Source of the DNA: Alligator mississippiensis
Taxonomy: Eukaryota > Chordata > Crocodylia > Alligatoridae
Direction of reading: 5' to 3'
DNA length: 64,000 nt
Assembly (NCBI RefSeq): GCF_030867095.1
Contig: NC_081830.1
Coordinates: 36,935,832 to 36,999,831, forward strand
Made by a program: the position numbers and the translations under genes. How positions within the stretch are numbered: the first letter of the stretch is position 1; every line of letters begins with the position of its first letter. Positions 48,701 through 63,789 of this stretch are shown here, in pieces. A model generated the notes under the pieces. That model was not told the DNA's origin and searched no databases. It saw nothing but the letters and a program-made list of their open reading frames with translations.

Positions 48701-50050
48701 CAGGGGTGCCCAACCTTTTTTAATGTGGGGCCAGATCATGAACTTTTTATCGCCCAGTGGGCCGGCAAGCCATATTCAAAGACCTCACAGGAAGTGGTAT
48801 CACTTCAGGAAGTGATGTCATGTGACCTTTGACACCAATGAAGTTGCAGGAAATGACAATGAAATGGGTCTCAATAACCAGTTCAAAGTTCTCCCTCTAT
48901 AGCATCCACCTCTGCCACTGTTCGGGACAGGATACTGAGCTAGATGGACCATGGGGCTGACCAAGCACGGCACTTTTTATGCTCTTATGTTCAGAAGCTC
49001 TTATGTTCTTTGGCTGAGCTTCCAAACTATGGCTGAGATTTGCAAAAAGTGGTAGATAGGCATGTTACAAAGTTGTCATAAAAGATTTGGAACCCTCTAA
49101 ATCCCATTCATTTTAATGGAAGTTGGCCTTTTGACTCAGCTTTGAAAATCCCAGCCCAAGGTGCCAACCAAATAAGTCAAAATATATTTTGCATTTCTAT
49201 GCAGTGCATCTGTGTGGGGCTCTCCAAGCATTTTACAAACATGAAATGAACCTCAGGATGAGCCCAGCCAGAGCAGCAGGGGCTCAGCTGCATTTTCCCC
49301 CTACCTGCACTGGTCAGTCCCAAGTGGCACACAGCTCCACCACCACTTCTGTTGGCTGGTGCTGACCCAGGCAGGACTGTCCCATCTGGAGCAGCATGCA
49401 GCTGAAGCTGGCTTCCCACGTGCTGCTGGGGATGGGAGGAGCCCAGCCAGGTTAGCACCAGCCAGCAGAAGTGGCAGCGGAGCCGTGTGCCTCTCAGGAC
49501 TGACAGGCACAGACAGGGGGAAAATGCAGCTGAGCCCCTGCCGCTCTGGCCAGGCTCATCCCATCCCGAGCAGCACATGGCTCCGCCGCCGCTTCTGCTG
49601 GCCGGTGCTGACCCGGCTGGGCTCCTCCCAGCCCCAGCAGCACGTGGGAATCTGTCTTCAGCTGCGTGCTGCTCCAGATGGGACAGACCTGCCCGGGTCG
49701 GCACCAGCCAGCAGAGGTGGCAGTGGAGCTGTGCGCCGCTCGGGACTGACCGGCGCAGATAGGGGGAAAGTGCAGCTGAGCCCCTGCTCCTCCAGCTGGG
49801 CTCATCCTGTCCCAAGCGGTGCATGGCTCTCCTCTTCCCATACCCACCACGTTGGCAACGTCAAGCTGATGCGGTGCGTGTGGGAACCTTGTCCCTTCCC
49901 CAGTCCTTCAGCAGCCATTAGGAAGCTGCTGAGGGGACAGGAGACAGACAAGGGGTGGGAGCGAAAGTAAACAGTGTTTACTTTCGTTTCCCGTCGCAGC
50001 ACCGCGGGCCACAGAAAATGGCTTGGCGGGCCGCATGTTGGACAAGCCTG
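48701..50050. mobile_element. hAT fold-back element, 1350 bp, with nested GC-rich palindromes
   Basis: Left end CAGGGGTGCCCAACC; right end read inward CAGGCTTGTCCAACATGCGG. Flanks GCTTAGAC (48693-48700) and TCTTAGAC (50051-50058) are 7 of 8 identical. Within, 49255-49830 consists of about four alternating inverted copies of a 130-150-bp GC-rich unit marked by CTCAGCTGCATTTTCCCCC, GGTGCTGACCC and GTCCCATCTGGAGCAGC. Open frames of up to 215 codons on both strands result from this symmetry. An unrelated repeat tail (GACAGGATACTGAGCTAG) lies inside at 48925-49020. Confidence 0.85.
48925..49020 (+). repeat. LINE/SINE 3' tail inserted in the hAT element
   Basis: GACAGGATACTGAGCTAG, ATGGACCATGGGGCTGACC and two TCTTATGTTC units match the tail at 34655-34728. 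Confidence 0.45.
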
Positions 50051-50696
50051 TCTTAGACTAACCAACAAATACTGAAGTGATTTAGCCTCAGGCTTTTTGA
50101 CTGTCTGAACTTAGCCTTAGCACTTGAAATGAACACTGCCAGCCAGTGGAATTAACACCAACTATGACAGACCCCAAGTCACTGATCCTCAAAGACCGAA
50201 CATTGACAGCTGTTTGGAGCAGTGGGTTTCGGGGGAGCTACATGAATCTCTGGTACTGAGACTGAATCTGACAGAAGTAGCCTGCCCCTGTGGTCACTAA
50301 TGCTTCCTCTATCAGGAGCAGACACCCTGGAGTCCTTCAGACCTATGTGGGGTAACCCTCTCCTGCTCTAGTGAGGAAGGTACCAGAGCTCCTTCCAGTC
50401 TGTGTTACTTATAATGACCAGGATTGTTTGGTGGGTGCGCGCTTCTCCTTGTGAGGCTCTGCTTGTGTGTCTCCCTCTCAACCTAACAGACATTTGAAAA
50501 TGGACCCTTTTGCAGGGAAGGTTTGGCCATTTGACTTTGACTTTGTTTTCTAGTCAGTGCAGTGCTGGACTATGAGCAGCAGGTGACAGCAGTGGGTCAA
50601 AGATGCTTCCCTAAATGTATGTAGAAGTAAATTGAATGGGGATGCAATTGCTCTGTTTTTTTCCAGCCTCTGAGCCTCCCATTCCTTATGGTAGAG

Positions 50697-51020
50697 CAGT
50701 GATTGTCAACTAAGGTGCTGTAGCACCTTGGGGTGCCTTGAAATCTTTTCAAGGGTACCATGCAGTGTTAACAATATTAGGTGTGCAAATATAATTCACA
50801 ATATAAATCTAGAGATTTCAAATAAGAATCTAGAGTGTCTAAAACTTTCTGCCCTGTTGTGGTCTTTCTGAGTTCTTTGCCACAGATGAATTGCTTTATT
50901 GTTTTTCCATAGTTAAAGCTAAGAGTTGGCATTTTCCAAGGGGTGCCTTGCATCTAATGGAGGGTGCCTTAAGTCTAATGAAGGGTGCATTGAGTATAAA
51001 ATAAAGGTTGAGAACCACTG
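50697..51020. mobile_element. hAT (Charlie/Buster-like) MITE, 324 bp
   Basis: Left end CAGTGATTGTCAACTAAGG; right end read inward CAGTGGTTCTCAACCTT. Flanks TGGTAGAG (50689-50696) and CTGTAGAG (51021-51028) agree at 6 of 8 bases. Internal GGGTGCCTTG repeats near both ends. Confidence 0.85.
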
Positions 51021-51144
51021 CTGTAGAGAATCAATCTAGTTAAACTGTTGCTGCCATGGCAGTAAACTAAAACAAACTTGCACTGCTACAAATGCTGGCA
51101 ACCATCCTGGGAGTTTTGCAGATTTAATTGTATTTTTATTTATT

Positions 51145-51172
51145 CATTTATTCATTTATTTATTTTACCAAC
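51145..51172. repeat. (TTTA)n/(TTCA)n simple repeat
   Basis: Tetranucleotide repeats TTTATTTATTCATTTATTCA and following. Not coding. Confidence 0.8.
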
Positions 51173-51327
51173 AGAAGGTAAGAGGGTGAAAAAATGGATG
51201 GTAGCAGTACAAGACTGCTGTAAGAAATCTGCTCCAGTTGCAGACATGGGTAAAAAGCACAGGTTTATCTTCCATGGACTTTAAGGCTTCTGCCTACAAG
51301 TGCAGTATCCTACCAGTTCAAAAAGGA

Positions 51328-51456
51328 GCGATGATATAATGGTGTGTGTATACATGTGTGTGTATACGTATGTGTGCATGTGTATACGTGTGTGTGCATG
51401 TGTATGTATATATAAAATATGAATAAGAATACATATACACACCTTTATATCATCAC
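51328..51456. repeat. TG/TA-rich microsatellite enclosed by inverted repeats
   Basis: GATGATATAATGGTGTGTGTAT at the left is nearly the reverse complement of ATATACACACCTTTATATCAT at the right, with TGTGTATACG repeats between. It could form a long hairpin or be a small MITE. Confidence 0.5.
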
Positions 51457-51459
51457 TTT

Positions 51460-54400
51460 ATATATATATAAATTAAATCTTTCCAGAGGAAAGATAGGAG
51501 GCTCAAATAGGAGATGACCCAGCAGGGACTAGAATTTAGATCTTCTGTGTCCAGTACCTTGCTTCAGTTTCAATCTCCCACCCGGACCCTCCTGCAGTTC
51601 TGATAAGGACTGGGGTGTCTTGAGCTGAGTGCTAAATCTAGAGGTGGAAGTCATCCACCCAGTACAGTAAGTTTTGGCAGCTCCAGGATGAGGTCTAACA
51701 AATGATCCTCAACTTGGGCAGAAAGAGTCCAGGCTGTTCTGTCTGCTGTTGCAGAGCTTGATTTCACCAGAATTGAGGCATGAAAATCCAAAATTATAAT
51801 CCAAGCCTGTCTCATTCAGTTGCATAACCCTAGAGGTGACTAACCCATTAGGTGCCTCCCTGTTTGACTATGTGCATTTTTCACTGTCCTTTTAGCAAGA
51901 ACCAGAACCCAAGGCTCTCAGCTGAGTGCCCCAACCGCAGGATTGCACCTCTTGCTGGCTCTCCTTACAGCCTAGAATTTGTGTGCTTGAAGCAGGGCCA
52001 GTGGGTAGTCAACAGGAGGGGTGTGTGGTAGTTCTACCCAGACTAGACTCAAGCTTCATAGTCTGGCACTCTCCTGGCTTGTGGGAGCTGTGGGTCTGAA
52101 CACCCTCAGGCTAAGAAGGGCACTGAACCAGGTCTCCCACTTCTTTGCTCAGTACTCTGACCTATAGGCTATTCAGTAAGGGAATTGCTGCTGCTGCTCC
52201 ATTAACTATACTTTAAAAGTTAGGCCTATACCTAATTCACAGATTCTACTCTCAGGTGAAACAAATATCTAAGGCCTACATCCAATAAGAATTGCAAGAT
52301 GGCACCAATGCCTTTTTACCTTAAACTTGGCCCAAATACTTCAATGAAAGAGGGTGAAGTTGTTAGCTGACACAGCCCAGCATGACTTTTGGGAGATGTT
52401 GATTTCCATCACCTGAGGAGCTGACTTAAGGTTGTCCATTGCCAAGACTTTTAGAAAAGAACAATGGTGCCCCTGTGCATGCTTTGTTAGGAAGAAATCT
52501 GATTTTCCCGATTTTAGATTTAAAACCCTTTGACTTGGATCATAAGGGTTTGTTTTTTTTCATTTAACTTGCTTTATTAGTCAGAATGCAGATTGACTTG
52601 CCCTCTCCCCCCTCAATGCACTTTATAGCCTTAGGTTCCAGGAATCATTCTTTTATGTGCATTTTTATGGATTTGCCTTCCAGATGGTGGTCTTCAGTGT
52701 TAAATTCTTGTCTGCTAGTTTAAATAAAGGCAGGAGGCATCTACTCTAAGATTTTTAGATATGGTTGACAAGAAGCATAACTGCCATTGAACTCAGTTGT
52801 CTTGCTGCTGAGGGGACAGTTGAAGAAAATACAAAAGGTTTTTAAAGCACTCTTATTTTGCCAGCGGAATGTACCACATTGTACTGAGAACTCCAGATGA
52901 AGGTTTCCAGCACGGTTAAGAGTTACAGACTGGAAAATGTGAGTCCTCACAGGAAGACATGGCTTTTATGACTTATAGCTAAATATGTCATTATGTAGCA
53001 GCCACAGTTGAGCTAATGATACCATTCCTACAGTGTGTCTTTGTCAGCATGCCTTTCGATTTGCACATTGTTTGGATATATTCAGACCAGAAAGAGACCA
53101 CCTGACCTCTGTTTGAAGGCTACCGGCTACATGCATGCTCTCTGATGTTGCTTGGGTAGGTCCCTTGATATTCAACAGGTCCTGGATCAGATATATGCTG
53201 AAGTCTCATGCAAGAGTGATGCTGACAACGTAGGTACCAATACATGATGCATTTATTGAAAAGCTTGTCAAAAACTGATACAATTTTTTACTTTAATGTC
53301 AAGTCTACTTAAGAATGACACAACCTTAACTTCAGGACTTTGACATTAAGTTAAAGCCATCTGAGGCTATAAGCAGTGGGAGAAATTTCTTTCCATGAAT
53401 AGGAAATAGTCAACTGCCATAATAGTAAATTCCAAAAATCAAGCTTGGAGAGGTACAAAATCCATGTGAATTCACAAATGTGATGAATAAGTTTGGTAAG
53501 AAAAAAGAGGGGAAAGTGGATCTGAAAGGGAAACAAGAGTGTATTTAATCCACCCTCCCCCCCAATCCATGGTACAGTCTCTAAACCATTTCAGACAAAA
53601 GAAAAATGTTTTGCCTTGATGCTTCCAAACAAAATAATTTCTATTTAAAATCTGACCTAAAGAAAAAAAGTAAAAAAGTCAGCCTAAGCCCAAAACAAAG
53701 AACAAAAAAAATCAGTTTGGGTCAACTTTAAATTAGTTTTGGTTAGACTCAAACCAAGTTTTTTTTTCTTTCAGATTTTCAAATAAGCCATCCAGCCAAA
53801 AAATACAAACTTCTGCTACCAAAATAATTGATCATGAACATACAGCCCTCTGCATAGGGCTACTTCTCCATTCATAAAGGGAAAGACAAAATATTTCTAT
53901 TGTCTGCATCTTTTGCCTTCATCTGTTTTTAAAGGAGTGAGAGAGAGAGACCAGACTAGGCCTCACAGTTTTAGTTTTAAGGGAGGGTATAACAGCGAGT
54001 CCTCTGTTCCCTGGGAATGGTGTTAGTACCTCTAGGCAGAATGCTGCATGAAGAAGTGTCCAGGGGGATGCCCAACCTGTAGCATTCTGTAACTTGGATC
54101 TCTATAGCAGGTAGTGGGGACACATCCATGTACATCTCTTATTCTAGCACTGTTGTGGCTACTCATGGAGAGAGGTTTCAGTTCTTTCTAAAATTGTCTG
54201 CTTTCCATCCCCTTAGGCAGCCAGGAATATCCTTTCCCCCAACAGTGAAAAGGCCAGTGCCTTTCCCTGCAGCTGGGCAGTTACTAAGGATATGTGAGGA
54301 GGAGTCTCTCCTTCTGTACTGTTTCTGTCTGGGGAAAAAAGAGACAGGAGCCTGGTGGCCTCAACCTAGTCGTAGTGAAGGATGTTTATTACTGCTAGCA

Positions 54401-55600
54401 TTAAATACCCCCTAGGCACACCATGTGTGTACTGCAGTGCTGCCCCTTGCTTGCCTTCACCTGTTGCCCTTCCATGTTCTCCAGTTATAGATAAAGCTGT
54501 AGACACAACCTTGGCTTCAGCCCCATTTTCCTTGACACCCATTCCCACCTTCTGTAGACTACACATGGTACCCCCACTCCCTCGTGACCACAATTCCTGC
54601 TTCCTCTTACCATGGTCTCTCAGGAAGAGAAGACTAGAAGCAGCCTCCTAGGCCACTGAGTTCAGCCCCCCTGTGTTCAAGACAACCCTTCATTGAAAAA
54701 ATCCTCAGAATTGCACCTCATCCTGACACAGTAGCCAAAATGCCAAGAACACCCTTAACGTACCATAGGTGAAAGCAGGGGAGAAAAAGTACTGCCAATA
54801 CCGTGCCCCTGCAGCAAAAGTGGTAAAGGTAGTTACTATATGTTTCGAAGATCTGAGGACAAGAACCATGTCCCACACAACAGAGGGAAGCAAAAATCAA
54901 TCCCTCTCTGGTCCTTGCCAATCTGACTTGAGGAAAGAATTTCTTCATAACCTCAACTTTGGCAAGTGGTACAACACTGGCTAGAAGAGCAAGGCCCTTT
55001 ATCCAGGAACCATCTGATCTCTCCCTTTGCTTTTCACACACCCAGTTCCTCACTTATGCCCACCTGAGCCTTGGGTTTGTAAACAGCTTTAACCTAATCC
55101 TGTGCTAGTTCTCTGTATTTCCTCCTTCCAATGCTTTCTGTAGCAGTCATTTCTCAGAATTCAGTGGCAAACTGACAGGATCTGTCCTGTCCTCTGCTGG
55201 CATGAGATTAGAAGGCATTTAAGAAATAAACTCACAAGATAAATGTGGAATTGCAACATAATGGCCGGCACAGTTCCTGTAAATAATGTTCTTGCCTGAA
55301 GTTCAAGGCTCAGAGTCCCTCCCTCAGTGTTGGTCATTGCCATCCATTGTTCCCCTGCACAGCCCATGACAGCTTTCTCCTTTGCAGCCTGTGAACTCCT
55401 TGAAGAAGGAACTTTGCCTTCATGGCCTGCAAAAGCCAGGCATTGCCAACATTATGTGCATCATAGAACAAGTGCTACCTCCATTCCATAAGATGAGGAA
55501 AATGAAGCACAGAAGTGAAAGCCAACACCTGCAAACCTAAGACACCAAAGAAATTAACATACATCTGCATTTGGACATCTAAAATAGTTGCCTGCTATGC
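51460..55600. other. Intergenic stretch of 4 kb without recognised gene
   Basis: I see only short open frames without homology. A possible MIR-like remnant (CCATTCCATAAGATGAGGAA, ATGAAGCACAGAAG) lies at 55475-55520. Confidence 0.45.
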
Positions 55601-55608
55601 AGGGATCT

Positions 55609-55923
55609 AGGGACAATTATACACATGCTCTGGTGGACAGGAAGGATGGGACACTTTAATTAGAGAGGCTCCAAGAGCCTCTTTAATTAAAGTGCCTGGG
55701 GTATCATGGGTATCATTGTCCCCCACGCTGAAAAATGGCAGCAGGCCTTTAACTAAAACTCATCGAACAAGCTTTAGTTAAACCGCCCCGCCACCATATT
55801 TCAGCATGGGGACACTGATACCTGTGACGCTGGAGTCTGCTAGAGCATGGTAATTACCATGCTCTGACGCGCTATAATTACAGTGCATTGGAGCAGCCTC
55901 AATGCACATATATAGGCACCCTT
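55609..55923. mobile_element. Fold-back MITE with several internal palindromes
   Basis: Left end AGGGACAATTATACACATGC and right end read inward AAGGGTGCCTATATATGTGC form weak terminal inverted repeats. Internal palindromes include 55842-55865 (24 bp, perfect, centre GGTAATTACC), ACTTTAATTAGAGAGGCTC with its complement at about 55672-55700, and TTTAACTAAAACT/GCTTTAGTTAAA. Target duplication not clear. Confidence 0.6.
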
Positions 55924-56471
55924 GGTGTCTAACTCAAGTGACTCACTCAGTTGGTTGCAGATCTGGGACAGACCCTGATGCATTTTTCTAGTCCTTCCCT
56001 TGTACCCTTTCCTCAAGCCCCTGCTTCCAAGTTCTCATGATTTAAAAAAGAATTCTCCCTCAGGACCCACTATGGAAAACTGTTCAGAACAAGCTGCCTA
56101 TGGAGGACGTAATAGAAAATAGACCCAGGATGAAAGGTAAAAAAGGGGTTTTACCCTTTTGATGAAAAGGAGAGCAAGATAACTCCATTCAAAATTTCCA
56201 CAAGCTTTTTTTGATGTGGAGTCCAATGCCAACCAACAAGGCATGTCTGCTCTATTAGCTAAAGGATGAGGAGCATTCTAAAAGATGCAAATAAAGGTAT
56301 GGGGTGCAAGATAGCAGGACTCAGCCTCCACTGCCTCTTAGGCTGATCAAGAACATGTTGCTCTTATTTTAAAGGAATGATTTATCCTGCACTGATGTTT
56401 GTGATTATTTGTAAAAATGTATGCACATGGTTTTCTTATACTGCTGCAAGGTAAACTGCCTATGTAGGTAA

Positions 56472-56665
56472 GGCCCCTGCCACACGTTACATATATTACA
56501 TGATAAATTTAGACCGACCACACACGCAAAGTAATAATTACACCATAAAAATGTCCGTCCGGTTACAAAAAAAAGCCAGCCAGCTACAAAGCTAGTGTTT
56601 GAAAATGTGTAACAACTTTATAGCTGGTTTCTATCCAGCTTTAATTTGAACGTATGGCAGGGCCC
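56472..56665. mobile_element. Harbinger-like MITE, 194 bp, TAA target duplication
   Basis: Left end GGCCCCTGCCACACGTTAC and right end read inward GGGCCCTGCCATACGTTC are inverted repeats with few mismatches, flanked on both sides by TAA, as PIF/Harbinger elements prefer. It lies downstream of NEU4. Confidence 0.7.
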
Positions 56666-57043
56666 TAACACCATTCTAGGCTATTAACTCAGCTCATGGG
56701 TTTGATCTCACAAACTTTTGCTTACAGGAGTAAGCCTTATTCATGCATGTTATAAAACTACTGGCTTTGGTCCGACTGTTTGTATGATTATGGGTGCACC
56801 ATTTCCAGCCTCCTTGAATCGTATAGGCTAGACCCTACCTAGTGTAAATCAACATAGCTGAACTGACTTCAATGGAACTATGCCTGTTTTCACCAGCTGA
56901 TGATCTGCCCCCCTGGCTATTCAGCCTGAGCAGAAGCTAACAGCTTCATGTCCTTCAGATGCCACCATATAGCAACTTTCATCCTGCACATCATTCTCCT
57001 TCACTGTGGCATTAAGGAGGTGAGAGCCAGTGAACCTGGTCCT

Positions 57044-60115
<3,072 letters not shown>

Positions 60116-60177
60116 CTATCTATAAGAAATAGGAAAGATAGAGGCAGCTTCACCCTCTCAGCCAGTGGTTCAAGTGA

Positions 60178-60366
60178 GTGCATTTACATGTGCACTTTAA
60201 TGCACATTAGCCTATTTTAATGCACATTAAAGCATCACAGAAAAACCATGGACTTTCACTAATGCACATTAAAATAGGCTAATGCACCTTTTTCTTGTAC
60301 CTCACAATGGAGGTACTAAATTTAATGCACATTAGCAAAAGGACAGTAATGAATGTGTAGACGCAC
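60178..60366. mobile_element. Fold-back MITE upstream of NEU4 first coding exon
   Basis: Left end GTGCATTTACATGTGCAC and right end read inward GTGCGTCTACACATTC are inverted repeats. The 18-bp CATTAGCCTATTTTAATG occurs inverted inside, so most of the element folds back. Repeated AATGCACATTA units. No target duplication seen. Confidence 0.65.
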
Positions 60367-61903
60367 CTGCTGAGTGGAACATGAACAGGCAGAGAACACT
60401 GGCCTGATGCATGTGGGCATAAGCAGCGGTAGTCTGATCTACTCAGCAGGGTACACTCATGGTCTCCAAGGTAGGAACTTGTAAAGGATTCAGGGCACCT
60501 TCCAGAAATAATCTTGCTCAACCCAGCCAGGGATTCCAGAAAACAAATTCAACCATCCTTGGCCCTGTTTTGTCCAGGCAGATCCATAAATATAGGCTGG
60601 AAAAAGAAGAGTGATTGTTTGGGCTTTTGTTTATGGAAGGGCTGTCAAACAGCCACCTGTCCCTACTCTAGGCATGACCCTGCTGGCAAAGGCTGTAATG
60701 GTGCACATGGTGCTCCCATGGTGCACTGCACACTCTCTCACACTGGACCACAGAAGCTCCACATATGGGGGGTACCTCTAGGAAAACCCATGCACACCCC
60801 TCTGTCAAGACCTAAATGAGAACACGGGAAGTCTGCAGTTCCTGCAGAGTATGCAGAGGCTGTTTCTTTAAAATATTAAAAAGGTTGTTTCTGAACTCCA
60901 CTGACTGAACTGCCTTTTGCTTTAGAGCCTTTACCATTTTTTTTTCTAAAGAAAAAGGAGGGACATCCTCATCCTGCAAAAATCCTGCAAAAAATGTAGA
61001 ATCAGTTTGTTGGTTTGAATTCTATACAGCGCGATTGTAAGGGAAGTGAGCCAAAACAAATACTGACACTCGAGTTGTGTATAGTACATTGTCAACCCCC
61101 GCCACTCCCCAAAATGACAGACAAGTATTGACCATCTACAGGACTAACTAAAAGACATGCAACCTTCTGAACAGAGGGATCATAGATGTGTGTTCTTTGC
61201 AAGATCTTCATTTTTCTGGGAACTGCCTAAAAGTAAATATATTAAATACCAGTTTTGAGCAAAGTTGACACAGCTGAAGTGTGCTGCCGCACAAGATTAG
61301 CCATATATCCTTGTCATATGAAAACAAAAAGGTATCTCTAGGGTAACAGGGTCAAAACGTGCCTAGAAAGCTTCCTTTTATTTATGTTTACAGGTAGGGC
61401 ACCGTCTTTGTATTGCACATGCCACTGAAAAACAGAGAGGATATGACTTCTGTGGGCATTGGTTGGGGTTGCAGTAGCACTGTTGATAGAAGATTAATAT
61501 CTATATTTGGGAAGATCAGATATTCAGATATATCTTTGAATGTTAGACTTGTTATTTTATGGGTAGGATTAATAAATAAAGGGGGGGAAAAGAAAGAAGA
61601 GGGAGTTGGCACACCACTAGATTCTTCCATTGGCTGTTCTTTGACATCTGCAACATACATAATTTGTTACAAGAGGACCTGCAGGAAAAGAACATTCCTA
61701 AAATATAATTCATATGGAAGCCAATAGATCATCACTAAGGATCCTGGTTTTCTCTGATTTAAAATGAATCCCCAATTTTCAGTTCAAAAAGTAACCCCAA
61801 ATCCACATTTTTCCATGATTTAAATGAAGCACCACTTATATACACACACACAAAATGAAAAAATGACTAAAATGAAACACCCCTCTCTCTCTCTCTCTCT
61901 GTA

Positions 61904-61937
<34 letters not shown>

Positions 61938-62570
61938 TTTTTTTAAAGTCTCACAGTACCCTTGTGAATTAGGAAAGTATTATTGTTGTTCTGCAGAGGA
62001 GGTAATTGAGCCTCAGGAAGATAAACTGACTTGCCTATAGTGTGTTAGTGTTAGAGCAGTGTTATAAACATGAGAAAAATGCTGAATTTTTGGATTAAGA
62101 AGACTCCACTTGGTTACAAACATCACAGCCCCTTCAGAGATCAAAGGGACACATTTTCAGCTAGACTGAGGTCTGGCTTTTTCATCTGTAGGCATTTTGC
62201 ATCTGCAGGGGGAATTATAAACACATGACTGAGAGGCAGCTACTCTAAGTAGTTTATATGTACTGGGAGTCAGGAAATGAGAGATGCAGCTCCTGCACTT
62301 GGATGGCAGGCACAAAAAATAAATGCACCTGTAAACCACCTCTCCCATGGATGTGTTGCTAAGCAGCACAACTGAGGCTAGTATTTTCATCAGCCAAAAT
62401 AGCTTAAATAGCCATCTGCTGTGCTAATAGTGTAAGATCAGGATGGTACTGAAATGGGGCTAAAGCAGAAGTGACAGGGATAGAAGGAGGACACCGAGGA
62501 AGCTAAGGTGTGGGGATGGCTTTCCCGATGTCAACTGTGTCTCTTCTTTGAGCTCCAGCATAGAATTGCA
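60367..62570. other. NEU4 upstream region, no gene recognised
   Basis: The 5' exon and promoter of NEU4 are expected here or further right, but I cannot place them. CT, TA and T runs lie at 61883-61945, and a MIR-like minus-strand tail (TTGAGCCTCAGGAAG) at about 61970-62060. Confidence 0.4.
61883..61945. repeat. Compound (CT)n(TA)n(T)n microsatellite
   Basis: CTCTCTCT, then TATATATA, then a T run of about 24 in direct succession. Confidence 0.95.
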
Positions 62571-62577
62571 AAGCAAG

Positions 62578-63097
62578 AGTGCCAGAGCACCGTGTCCAGT
62601 TTTGGGTACCGCACTTCAAGAGGGACATGGAGGATCTGGGGAGGGTTCAGAGGAGGGCCACCCACATGATTAGTGGTCTCCGTGAAAGACCCTATGAGGA
62701 GAGATTGAGAGATCTGGTTCTCTTCAGCCTATACAAAAGCCGGCTGAGGGGTGACCTTGTGGCCACCTATAAATTTATCAGGGGAGGACAGCGGGGAATT
62801 GGGGATGTGCTGTTTACCAGAGCGCCTCAGGGAGTAACTAGGAATAATGGGTGCAAACTAGTGGAGAGTAGATTTAGGTTAGACATTAGGAAGAAATTTT
62901 TTATAATAAGGGTGGCCAGAATCTGGAATGGGCTTCCAAGAAAGGTGGTGCTGTCATGTAACTTGGAGGTCTTCAAGAGGAGGCTTGACAATCACCTGGC
63001 TGGGGTCATCTGACCTCGGTGCTCTTTCCTGCCAGGGGCAGGGAGTCAGACATGATGATCCATTGGGTCCCTTCTGACTCTATTATCTATGAATCAA
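62578..63097 (+). mobile_element. CR1 LINE, 3' end, C-terminal ORF2 frame open
   Basis: Frame 62579-63013 encodes EHRVQFWVPHFKRDMEDLGR, LFSLYKSRLRGDLVATYKFI and the CR1 C-terminus ending LDNHLAGVI. The 3' end is TCTGACTCTATTATCTATGAA. It is 5'-truncated but its remaining frame is open, so it is among the younger copies. Confidence 0.93.
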
Positions 63098-63376
63098 ACT
63101 GATGCAATTCAACAGCCAGAAGAAAACTGCCCTCTGGAATTTCCCTATATCTGATGCATGTGAGCTGAGTCAATCTATACTTCTGCATAATAGAGCCCAC
63201 ACCTTCTTACACAAAGATAGATGCAGCATATGGAGCCATAATTAACTGTGTTTGGTGAGACCTCAGATCAGGTCCTTGGCTAATGAAATCAGTCTCTTTC
63301 CAGTGACGTTGATGAATTTCTACCAGCAGAAAATTTGGTCCTTTGACTCCATAATCCTGTATGGCAATCATGGGAA

Positions 63377-63400
63377 TTAACTAGTTAATTAACTAGTTAA
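63377..63400. repeat. 24-bp perfect palindrome in TTAACTAGTTAA-rich region
   Basis: Two TTAACTAGTTAA units abut to form a perfect 24-bp palindrome; related AACTTTAACTAGTTA units follow until about 63480. Probably part of the hAT element whose transposase remnant lies to the right. Confidence 0.75.
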
Positions 63401-63789
63401 AAAGTTAAAGAAATGGCTAACTTTTAACTTTAACTAGTTACATTTTTTAGCTGTCAACTTTTAACTTTAACTAGTTAAAAAAAAAGGTTACCTTTAAGGT
63501 TTTTTTTAAATAAGTTAAAAGTTAAAAAAATACTGAAATTCAGCTTTCCCAGAGTTTTTCCTGACACAGCCACTCTCTAGGACTTGCATGGAATGATATT
63601 TCTTTATTGAAACTGTAGGACTTCTTGGCTGAGAGACGGAGAGTAGTGTGCCTTCCTATGAAAACTGGTCTCTTAAGAACAGCACATCCCAGAGTTCCTT
63701 AGTTCATGCTGGCATTTTCTGTGCATTTGCAGAAGTCGATGGGACAGCCAGGTGGCTGCAGGAGAGGGAACAAGCACAAGCAAGCAGAG

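Noticed and set aside
49177-49970. Open frames of 118-215 codons on both strands
   Set aside because: They lie in the GC-rich nested palindrome of a hAT element; frames on opposite strands repeat the same peptides, as expected from symmetry.
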